Source: Planctomycetota bacterium (GTDB lineage Bacteria > Planctomycetota > B15-G4). Taken from it: a DNA stretch of 5,488 nt. The notes under the pieces were generated by a model. It was given only the letters and a program-made list of their open reading frames with translations. It was not told the DNA's origin and did not search any database. The translations under genes were made by a program, and so were the position numbers. The DNA is taken from positions 1 to 5,488 of the forward strand of contig QNBX01000240.1 in the NCBI GenBank assembly GCA_003644265.1, given 5' to 3'. Position 1 is the stretch's first letter. Each line of letters opens with the position of its first letter. Shown in pieces: positions 1 to 4,935 of the stretch.

Positions 1-5
1 GGGCC

Positions 6-50
6 GCCGCGCTGCGCCGGAGCTTCGCCAGGGGCTCCGCTCCGCGCGGC
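6..50. repeat. GC-rich nested hairpin near the IS end
   Basis: GCCGCGC at 6-12 pairs perfectly with GCGCGGC at 44-50. Inside it GGAGC at 19-23 pairs with GCTCC at 34-38, or alternatively with the second GCTCC at 39-43. There is no T-run, so it is not a classical intrinsic terminator on either strand. It could be a structured IS end, or a block to transcription from outside. Confidence 0.6.
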
Positions 51-100
51 TCCCCCCGACAACTGCTCAGCTCGCTCTCGGGTCTCGCGTTAGACGAGGC

Positions 101-116
101 GACAACTACCCTGACA
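101..116 (-). repeat. Candidate terminal inverted repeat of the left IS
   Basis: Read inward on the minus strand it is TGTCAGGGTAGTTGTC. Aligned with TGCCACAGAGTTGATC at 4845-4860, allowing one base gap each way, it shares TG.CA..G, then AGTTG, then TC. It sits where sulfatase similarity ends. An internal copy of its AGTTGTCG core recurs at 57-64, as subterminal transposase-binding sites often do. This is an alignment by eye, and imperfect. Confidence 0.4.
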
Positions 117-1150
117 CAGGGGGAAGGCGTGCTGGCCGAGATGCGGCGGCCCGCGCCACGCCCGTCCGGCAAGCGCACCAACAGCGGCACCCGGATGACC
201 TCGTCGAACAGGTCGCTGTGGTGCTGGTTGTCGTGCTCGAAGAAGGCCTCGCCGTGATCGGAGGTCACCACCACGATGGCCCGCTCCAACACGCCCTGTT
301 GCTCCAGCATGGCCAGGTAATGACCGAGCTCGCGGTCGGTGGCGGCCACGGCGCCGCGGTACGCCCGGAACATGAGCGCGCGGTCGGCGTCGTCGCGCAG
401 CTCCGGAAGCACGAAGCCCTGGCTGGCGTCCGAGCGCTTGGCCGTCATGGCCTGCGAGTAGCTGGAGCTGAAGTGCTCCTTCGCCAACTGCGCCAGGTGC
501 CCGTCGTAGGACCCGATCACCTGCGACGCCATGCCCTCCGCCGGCAGGTAGGGCGCGTGCGCCCGGTAGGTGTGCGCGAACAGGAAGAAGGGCGACTGCC
601 CGGTCTGCTCCAGGAACTCGCGGCCCGAGTCGAGCTTGCCCATGAGCCCGTCGGTGGAGAGCACAAAGTGCTGGAAGCCGCGGTCGAAGCCGCGCTCGGC
701 GCGCAGCTGGATGCCGTCGCTGAAGGCGGCGGTGGCGTAGCCCTCGGCGCGCAGGATCTCGGCCAGGGTCGGCAGCGCCTCGGGGATCATCAGCACGCCC
801 CAATCGTCGCCGAGCGCCACGCCGTGCACAAAGGGGCTGAAGCCCGTGAGCATGCTGGCGTGGGACGGCGCGGTGTGGTGCGACGCCGCGATGGCCGTCT
901 CGAACAGGATCGACTGCTCCGCGAGCGCCGCCAGCACCGGCGTGGCGTCAGGCGCGCCGCCGAAGCCCGTGACGCAGTCGGCCCGGACGGTGTCCAGCGA
1001 GATCAGCACGATGGGCGCGCCTGCGTAGGGCGACGTGGGTGCATCGGACTCCTGCGCGCTGGCGAGCGCCGCGGGGCTCAGCGCAACAGCCAGCATGGCG
1101 GAACTCAGCAGGCCGGCCTGGGCGATGAGGATGCGGAGCGGCGTCACCAT
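117..1150 (-). CDS. Exported sulfatase / alkaline-phosphatase-superfamily hydrolase, 3' end lost at an IS junction
   Basis: The frame read from ATG at 1150 gives a signal peptide (hydrophobic residues about 5-30, cleavage likely after the ASA at 30-32). A sulfatase domain follows: LISLDTVRAD at 49-58 with metal-binding Asp53, TAPSHASMLTG at 93-103 (nucleophile loop), FAHTYRAHAPY at 191-201, VTSDHGEAFFEH at 295-306 with metal-binding Asp298 and His299, and a VPLLVRLPDG strand near 321-330. The canonical C/S-x-P-x-R signature reads T-A-P-S-H, so the formylglycine Cys/Ser is replaced by Thr and the Arg by His. This is therefore probably not a formylglycine-dependent sulfatase, but a phosphatase or phosphodiesterase-like relative, or a divergent sulfatase. 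The family is usually 450 residues or more. Here recognisable similarity ends near residue 343, and the frame then runs open through repetitive IS-like sequence to the window edge without a stop. An in-frame ATG at 1195 would add 15 Arg-rich residues. Neither start has a strong Shine-Dalgarno, and 1150 gives the more typical signal peptide. Confidence 0.85.
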
Positions 1151-1199
1151 CAACGCGAGTCTACCCTGTGCGCCCCGCCTTGCGGGTCGTGCCATGGCC

Positions 1200-1229
1200 C
1201 AGGTAGCCGTAGCGCGAAGCCGGGTTCAA
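1200..1229 (-). promoter_or_regulatory. Weak candidate promoter for the sulfatase gene
   Basis: On the minus strand TTGAAC (1229-1224) is a good -35-like hexamer. It is followed after 18 bp by TACCTG (1205-1200), a poor -10. Transcription from here would give a leader of about 40 nt for the start at 1150 and would be essentially leaderless for 1195, which favours 1150. This rests on pattern alone. Confidence 0.25.
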
Positions 1230-1309
1230 AACAGCTCCGGCGGCCCCCGTGCCGGATGCACCGTCGGCCCCCCGCTCGCACCTCCCGCGCTGAGTGGTTC
1301 CCCAAAGCG

Positions 1310-1404
1310 CACTGAGAAGCGAACGGGCTCTATTTCGCATCCCGGTGCGCTCCGGTGAGCGGTCGGGACGGAAAAGCGAACTCTGTTCGGTTCGCTCTTC
1401 GGTG
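1310..1404. repeat. Three-copy 15-bp motif, two in direct and one in inverted orientation
   Basis: GTTCGCTTCTCAGTG is on the minus strand at 1324-1310, GTTCGCTTTTCCGTC on the minus strand at 1381-1367, and GTTCGCTCTTCGGTG on the plus strand at 1390-1404. The last two form an inverted repeat whose perfect core is AGCGAAC (1375-1381) / GTTCGCT (1390-1396). The cluster lies 115-255 bp upstream of the sulfatase start. It could be a multi-site operator, or the remnant of a mobile element's inverted repeats. Confidence 0.6.
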
Positions 1405-1453
1405 TGTGGCGGACACCGGCGAGGACTCTAACCTGGGCGGCGGCACGGGCGAC

Positions 1454-1520
1454 CGTCGCTGCCACCGGCGCGTGGTAGGTTCGGGCAAGTTGCATGATCC
1501 GGAAGGCGGACGGACTCTCC
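1454..1520 (+). repeat. Long direct repeat, copy 1
   Basis: This aligns without gaps to 2955-3021. The best part (1471-1514) has about 3 mismatches in 44 bases and includes the shared blocks CGTGGTAGGTTCGG, GTTGCATGATC and GGAAGGCGGACGGA. The flank on the 5' side shares CGTCGCT. Unlike copy 2, it is not followed by a plus-strand gene. Directly after it lies the 3' end of the convergently placed gene at 1577-2656. Confidence 0.85.
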
Positions 1521-1576
1521 GTGAGGGGCCGTGGGCCCGGGAGGTTTGCGCAGCTGGCGGGCGGCGCGAGGGGCGG

Positions 1577-2656
1577 TCACCGGCGCCAGTAGGTGTCGGC
1601 CCGGCAATCGACGGCGTGCTGCGTCCCGAGGGTCGCGATGCCGTGGAAGCCGTACTCCCGGGGCACGTCGTCGTGCGAGATCGAGAGGTCCCGCAGCTCG
1701 GGCACCTCCGTGTCGACCACGTCGTAGACCGGCTCGTAGCGTCCCTCGGAACCGGCGCGCCGTAACACCGTGTAGCCCAGGGCAGCCTCGTCGCCTTCCT
1801 CCGGCACGTACCAGCTCGTCGCGATCAGCTCGTCTGGCGAGGCGCGACGCAGCCGGGCCTCCATGCTCCCGTGCCAGCCGTCCCACCACACGCCTTCCAT
1901 GACGTGCAGCCCCAGGAGGCACCGGGGACGGAGCGTGCGGTCCAGCGCGAGCCAGTGCACGGCCCGTCGCCAGTCATCGGTCCCGTTGTGCGCCTCCTCG
2001 TCCACGACGAGTTCGACGGTGCCGTCGAGGTCGAGGTCGAACTGGCGCACCCGGCGGACCAGCGCCTCGGGATCGGTCTCCGCCCAACGGGACTCCAGGT
2101 CGATCGCCTCGGGGCTGAACGCTCCCGACTCCGGGTCCCTGAGATGGATCGCCGCCTCCTCGGAGCCGGGGCTGCCCGGGTCGCCGACGACCTGGACCCA
2201 GGCCTCGAGACCGCTCTCCAGCACCCCCTTGGCGACGAACCGATCGAAGCGCGAGGGCTCGATCGACGCCATGCCCTCCGCCCACTCGGCGCCCCGGTCG
2301 GCCACGGCGTCCATCATCCGACGGACGAATGCATCGGACGCGACCAGCACGGGACTGGGCACGCCGTCGAAGGGGGGCTCGTGCACCTCCCAGTCGAGGG
2401 GTCGCGTGACCACCTCGGACGTGGGCGGCGGCGCCGGCACATCGTGGACCGTCCGCACCGGCACCGGGTGACCGTCCCGCACCTCCCCGGGCCAGGTCGA
2501 CACCTCGGGCGCGAAAGGCGGGGTCGCCTCGCGCTCCACGATGTTGGCCCGCGAAAGGGACACCGCGCTGCCTTTCTCGCGCTGCTCCTCCATGAACAAC
2601 ACCACCATCGCCGTGGCCAGGACCACGACCGCCATGAGCTTGGCCAGACTTGCCAC
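1577..2656 (-). CDS. Unrecognised membrane-anchored extracytoplasmic protein with a DxDxDG loop
   Basis: I chose the GTG at 2656 as start because GGGAGGG (2669-2663) lies 6 nt upstream and the product then begins with a clean signal-anchor. The frame is open further upstream, to an ATG at 2833, but that extension is Cys/Gly/Arg-rich and looks non-coding. The 359-residue product has one hydrophobic segment (about residues 7-22, MAVVVLATAMVVLF), followed by MEEQREKG and no clear signal-peptidase site, so it is probably anchored with the bulk outside. A Pro-rich linker (about 70-80, APPP) leads into an acidic, Trp-rich globular region. DLDLDGTVELVVDEE near 207-221 resembles the calcium-binding DxDxDG loops of EF-hand or FG-GAP/VCBS-type proteins. 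No catalytic motif is visible. It ends in TGA at 1579-1577. Codon bias and sustained composition support a real gene, but the function is unknown. It is bracketed by the two copies of the long direct repeat. Confidence 0.8.
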   Translation of the reverse strand: MASLAKLMAVVVLATAMVVLFMEEQREKGSAVSLSRANIVEREATPPFAPEVSTWPGEVRDGHPVPVRTVHDVPAPPPTSEVVTRPLDWEVHEPPFDGVPSPVLVASDAFVRRMMDAVADRGAEWAEGMASIEPSRFDRFVAKGVLESGLEAWVQVVGDPGSPGSEEAAIHLRDPESGAFSPEAIDLESRWAETDPEALVRRVRQFDLDLDGTVELVVDEEAHNGTDDWRRAVHWLALDRTLRPRCLLGLHVMEGVWWDGWHGSMEARLRRASPDELIATSWYVPEEGDEAALGYTVLRRAGSEGRYEPVYDVVDTEVPELRDLSISHDDVPREYGFHGIATLGTQHAVDCRADTYWRR

Positions 2657-2954
2657 GCATGTCCCTCCCGGACAGTCCGACTGCCTTACGCAGCATGGAC
2701 ATGCAGCACCGTAGCACCTGCCGCCCAGGCACCCGCTACGCCTCCCGCCATGGACGCCTGCACCGTCCTGGCAACAGTTCTCCGCGGCGCAGCGCCAGAC
2801 CACCACTGGCCGGTACTCGGCGTACTGCACCACGTCTACTCGCGCGCGGCGTGACGGCGCGGAAGCTGGCTCGTTGCAGGTCGCGGTCCGTCACCCGATT
2901 CCAACCCTGTCATTAAGGCTGTTGAACGCTGCCGATGCGGCGCTCGCGGGAAAT

Positions 2955-3021
2955 CGTCGCTTGTCGCATCCCGTGGTAGGTTCGGTCACGTTGCATGATC
3001 GGGAAGGCGGACGGAGTTTCC
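2955..3021 (+). repeat. Long direct repeat, copy 2, in the leader of the hydrolase gene
   Basis: This is the partner of 1454-1520 at a constant offset of 1501 bp. It lies 59-125 bp upstream of the hydrolase start, so here it probably acts as promoter or leader sequence. TAGGTT at 2977-2982 fits a high-GC -10 box (TAnnnT) and is identical in copy 1 (1476-1481). No convincing -35 hexamer is present at 16-18 bp. Confidence 0.8.
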
Positions 3022-3048
3022 GATAGGGACAGGAGACCTGCGCCTCGG

Positions 3049-3074
3049 CTCCTCGTATCGACCCGAGGAGAGGG
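3049..3074 (+). promoter_or_regulatory. Ribosome binding site partly sequestered in a hairpin
   Basis: CTCCTCG at 3049-3055 is the perfect complement of CGAGGAG at 3064-3070, with an 8-nt loop. The 3' arm contains the GAGGAG of the Shine-Dalgarno stretch GAGGAGAGGG (3065-3074), which ends 5 nt before the ATG at 3080. Folding would hide part of the ribosome binding site, although AGGG at 3071-3074 would stay exposed. This suggests damped or switchable translation of the hydrolase gene. Confidence 0.55.
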
Positions 3075-3079
3075 ACTGC

Positions 3080-3904
3080 ATGGTCACAGCAGCGGAATCG
3101 ACGGAGTCCCCGGAGCCGGGGACCTGCGTGATGGAGGACCTGACAGGGCTGAAGTCCGATCAGGTGAAGCAGCTCTTCATCTTGATCCACGGCACGGGGA
3201 AGCCGGAGAACGCCCAGTGGACCGACAAGAAATCGGGGCTCGCGCAGAAGTTCGCCGAACGCAATGGGGCGTCACTCCAGCGGTTCATCTGGAGTGGGCG
3301 CAACTCGCACGAAGATCGAATCCAGGCCGGCCACGCGTTGCAGAGTGAGCTCCGAAGGCTCCTGACGTCCCTACGGCGCGAGGTCCCCGTCTACATCGTC
3401 GCGCACAGCCACGCGGGGAACGTGGCCCTCTACGCGCTCCGCGACAAGTGGCTACGCCAGCGGGTCACGCGCGTGGCCTGCCTGGCCACACCCTTCCTGC
3501 ACCTGACCAGAGATCAGCTGAAGTTCTCCTTGCTGATGCTCTCGACGATCACAGTGGGGATGCTCCTGTTCGTTCTAGGTGGCACATTCCTGCTCGCGAA
3601 GCTCATCGACATCGCGGAGATCTCCGGTTCGTTCTGGGGAGCAGTCGCTGCCTTCGTGCTCGGTCTCCTCGGACTCCTGTGGTTCCTGCGCCGCAAGCTC
3701 GAGGACGCGGGGCTGAGCTGGTCACCTGCCGAGTACCTGCGCGCACGCCGAGTCAAGGGGGCGGCGCTCGACGCGAAGCTGCAGAGCCTCGAACTCCCCG
3801 AGCTCTCCCTCGAGCAACTGATCGCCCTCCGCGCCGCATCCGACGAGGCCGCGGGAGCGCTCGTCACGGCTCAGTTCCTTTCCTGGGCCGCCTGGGCCAC
3901 GTGA
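3080..3904 (+). CDS. Membrane alpha/beta hydrolase (lipase/esterase-like), ended by an in-frame TGA
   Basis: The start is set by GAGGAGAGGG 5 nt upstream of the ATG. The product has 274 residues. LFILIHGTG at 32-40 is the first hydrolase strand with the oxyanion HG. VYIVAHSHAGNVALYAL at 104-120 is the nucleophile elbow with Ser110 (HSHAG instead of the usual HSHGG). ATPF at 136-139 follows the next strand. Two membrane segments (about 149-176 and 184-203) are inserted as a cap. RAASDEAAGAL near 251-261 holds the likely acid Asp255. The protein then stops at TGA 3902-3904 inside a QFLSWAAWAT segment. The catalytic His expected near the C-terminus is missing from this part. The same frame continues past the TGA with more membrane segments and a plausible His (see next entry), so this is probably the first half of a longer protein. 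The family is serine esterase/lipase-like. The substrate is unknown, but the membrane cap suggests a lipid or membrane-proximal substrate. Confidence 0.85.
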   Translation: MVTAAESTESPEPGTCVMEDLTGLKSDQVKQLFILIHGTGKPENAQWTDKKSGLAQKFAERNGASLQRFIWSGRNSHEDRIQAGHALQSELRRLLTSLRREVPVYIVAHSHAGNVALYALRDKWLRQRVTRVACLATPFLHLTRDQLKFSLLMLSTITVGMLLFVLGGTFLLAKLIDIAEISGSFWGAVAAFVLGLLGLLWFLRRKLEDAGLSWSPAEYLRARRVKGAALDAKLQSLELPELSLEQLIALRAASDEAAGALVTAQFLSWAAWAT

Positions 3905-3931
3905 CACTGGCTCGACAGGTTCACGAAGAAG

Positions 3932-4858
3932 TTGATCTTGGTTCTCTCCTCGATCGCCGTCGCGGTCGCGGCGGCGTTGACTTACATCTTCGTACGCATC
4001 TTCGTACGCAACTCGATCGAGCCGGGGTCGGGCTTCGACTGGGGTGATGCCGCCTCACTCGCGATCGGGATCGCCGCCGTCGCGATCGGCTGTGTGGGCG
4101 TCGTGGTCGTCGCTGGCATCGCTGCTTCCGCGCTCGCGTTCGGCTACGACGCGTGTGCCTGGTTCCGGAGCGTGCGAACCTCGGCCGAGGATTCGCCTCC
4201 GGGCAAGGCCATCGTGCAGCAGGTCCAGCTCCCGGGCTTCAGGCACGGAGCCATCCATGACAACCCGGCCATCATCAAGATCCTGGACGACTTCCTGCGG
4301 CCGGCCGACGCTCCATACCCTGATGTCGCTTGGAGCGAGGCGCCCCTGCCACGGGAGGCGAGCGAGGCCCTCGAGGCGTTCTGCCGCGACTCCGGTGGCG
4401 CCTCGCCATCCGCGGGGGAGCGCGGCGCGGAGAGGCGGGCTCCGGCGCTGGGCGCGCTATTCTTGGGCCCGCCGGGAACAGGCAAGTCGGTTGCTGCGCA
4501 GATGCTCGCGGACAGACTCGGTCGCGAGCTCCTGCGCGTGGATCTCTCGACCCGCGGGAGCAAGTACGTCGGCGAGACGGAGAAGAGCCTGCAGCGAGTC
4601 TTCGACGCGGCCGCCTCCAGCGGCTCCATCCTGTTCTTCGACGAGGCCGACGCGCTCTTCGGGAAGCGTGCGGGCGTCGACTCCGCTCACGATTGCTACG
4701 CGAACCTAGAGACGAACTTCCTGCTCACGCGCATCGAGGAGTTCGAGGGTCTGATCTTGATCGCGGTGAACCTGCTCGACAACATCGACCCGGCCTTCTT
4801 GCGGCGCGCCCACGTGATCGAGTTCCGGCTGCCCAGCAGTGCGATGCCACAGAGTTGA
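3932..4858 (+). CDS. In-frame continuation: hydrolase C-terminus with membrane segments fused to an AAA+ ATPase, 3' truncated by an IS
   Basis: This is in the same frame as 3080-3904. The first possible start after the TGA is TTG at 3932, with no clear ribosome binding site, so it more likely belongs to the upstream gene. Residues from this TTG: membrane segments about 1-24 and 40-70, then PGFRHGAIHDNPAIIKILDD (101-120), typical of an alpha/beta hydrolase C-terminus with probable catalytic His105. A short linker leads to an AAA+ domain: Walker A GPPGTGKS 179-186, SKYVGETEKSLQRVFD 210-225, Walker B ILFFDEADALFGKR 233-246, a HDCYANLETNFLLTRIEEFEG stretch 253-273, sensor-1 Asn280 in VNLLDNID, and RR 291-292 at the arginine-finger position. 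This pattern matches the CDC48/spastin-like bacterial AAA family. Homology ends at LPSSA (4843). MPQS and the TGA at 4856-4858 come from the IS, so the C-terminal lid and sensor 2 are lost. A single separate ATPase gene is the alternative, but no start is evident near 4300. Confidence 0.75.
   Translation: MILVLSSIAVAVAAALTYIFVRIFVRNSIEPGSGFDWGDAASLAIGIAAVAIGCVGVVVVAGIAASALAFGYDACAWFRSVRTSAEDSPPGKAIVQQVQLPGFRHGAIHDNPAIIKILDDFLRPADAPYPDVAWSEAPLPREASEALEAFCRDSGGASPSAGERGAERRAPALGALFLGPPGTGKSVAAQMLADRLGRELLRVDLSTRGSKYVGETEKSLQRVFDAAASSGSILFFDEADALFGKRAGVDSAHDCYANLETNFLLTRIEEFEGLILIAVNLLDNIDPAFLRRAHVIEFRLPSSAMPQS
3986..4009 (+). repeat. Perfect 12-bp tandem duplication
   Basis: ATCTTCGTACGC occurs twice head to tail (3986-3997 and 3998-4009), encoding IFVRIFVR at the cytoplasmic or periplasmic edge of a predicted membrane helix. 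It keeps the frame. It looks like recent slippage, about 80 bp after the in-frame TGA. Confidence 0.9.
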
Positions 4859-4860
4859 TC
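4845..4860 (+). repeat. Candidate terminal inverted repeat of the right IS
   Basis: TGCCACAGAGTTGATC reads inward from the end of AAA+ homology. With one gap each way it matches TGTCAGGGTAGTTGTC of the left element at TG.CA..G, AGTTG and TC. It is followed by CCCCGCCC here and by GCC in the left element. Confidence 0.4.
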
Positions 4861-4923
4861 CCCGCCCTATCCACAAACTCGGCCGTGCCGTAACCGGGCG
4901 CCGCGCGAGCACTTACGCCCGCC

Positions 4924-4929
4924 TACAAT
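4924..4929 (+). promoter_or_regulatory. Candidate -10 box of the transposase, leaderless spacing
   Basis: TACAAT matches the -10 consensus at five of six positions. It covers -12 to -7 relative to the A of the transposase ATG (4936), the spacing seen in leaderless genes. No good -35 hexamer is visible at 16-18 bp upstream. The adjacent ATGGCTGAATGA at 4928-4939 is only a 3-codon frame. Confidence 0.5.
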
Positions 4930-4935
4930 GGCTGA

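Larger units (their letters stand above)
1..116 (-). mobile_element. Putative insertion-sequence end (partial, runs off the left edge)
   Basis: Sulfatase homology read from the right stops abruptly at about position 117. The sequence beyond is non-coding in character: a GC-rich hairpin at 6-50, a repeated CGACAACT at 57-64 and 100-107, and a terminal TGTCAGGGTAGTTGTC read on the minus strand (116 to 101). This terminus resembles the sequence at 4845-4860, just upstream of the transposase at the other end of the window, so the two may be opposite ends of related elements. No transposase coding sequence is recognisable in the 116 bases present in any frame. The element identity is inferred from the break in the sulfatase and from the similarity to the right-hand end. 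The exact boundary is uncertain by a few bases because CCCTG/CAGGG is symmetrical there. Confidence 0.5.
1151..1576. other. Intergenic region without a supported gene
   Basis: These 426 bases lie between the stop of the minus-strand gene at 1577 and the sulfatase start. Open frames exist on both strands, but their products are Arg/Pro/Gly-rich, lack recognisable domains and are best read as GC-rich noise. Identifiable content is the weak promoter at 1200-1229, the inverted pair AGCGCAC (1306-1312) / GTGCGCT (1345-1351), three copies of a 15-bp motif between 1310 and 1404, and copy 1 of the long direct repeat at 1454-1520. A short GGGCC-GTG-GGCCC hairpin lies at 1526-1538, downstream of the minus-strand gene. 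It has no T-tract and is a weak terminator candidate at best. Confidence 0.6.
2657..3079. other. Divergent intergenic region
   Basis: These 423 bases separate the minus-strand gene starting at 2656 from the plus-strand gene starting at 3080. Nearest 2656 is the GGGAGGG ribosome binding site of the minus gene. The stretch 2670-2940 shows no supported gene or clear structure. Copy 2 of the long repeat, a TAGGTT box and a hairpin over the ribosome binding site occupy 2955-3079. Confidence 0.6.

Noticed and set aside
90..803. Closed 237-residue minus-strand frame overlapping the sulfatase
   Set aside because: It is in a different frame from the sulfatase motifs, and its Arg/Ala/Pro-rich product is typical of a frame shadow.
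218..1315. Long plus-strand open frame opposite the sulfatase
   Set aside because: The product is His/Arg/Gly-rich without domains. The opposite strand carries clear sulfatase motifs, so this is an antisense shadow in high-GC DNA.
1226..1495. 89-residue minus-strand frame with a repeated VRFSV
   Set aside because: The peptide repeat simply translates the repeated GTTCGCT motif. There is no ribosome binding site and no domain.
1526..1538. Intrinsic terminator for the minus-strand gene
   Set aside because: The GGGCC/GGCCC stem is only 5 bp and there is no T-run after it on the minus strand.
2657..2833. N-terminal extension of the minus-strand gene to an ATG at 2833
   Set aside because: The added 59 residues are Cys/Gly/Arg-rich and precede a hydrophobic anchor that normally starts a protein. 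The GTG at 2656 has a well-spaced GGGAGGG.
1871..2854. Plus-strand frame of 327 codons opposite the membrane-anchored protein
   Set aside because: The His/Arg/Gly-rich product has no start signal. The minus-strand frame has a good ribosome binding site, a signal-anchor and protein-like composition.
1454..3021. Integron cassette or CRISPR interpretation of the ~60-bp repeats
   Set aside because: There are only two copies 1.5 kb apart, with no short regular spacers, and the repeat lacks paired RYYYAAC/GTTRRRY attC cores.
3902..3940. Selenocysteine or reassigned TGA codon
   Set aside because: No selenoprotein family resembles this hydrolase, no convincing hairpin follows the TGA by eye, and TGA acts as a normal stop at 1577-1579.
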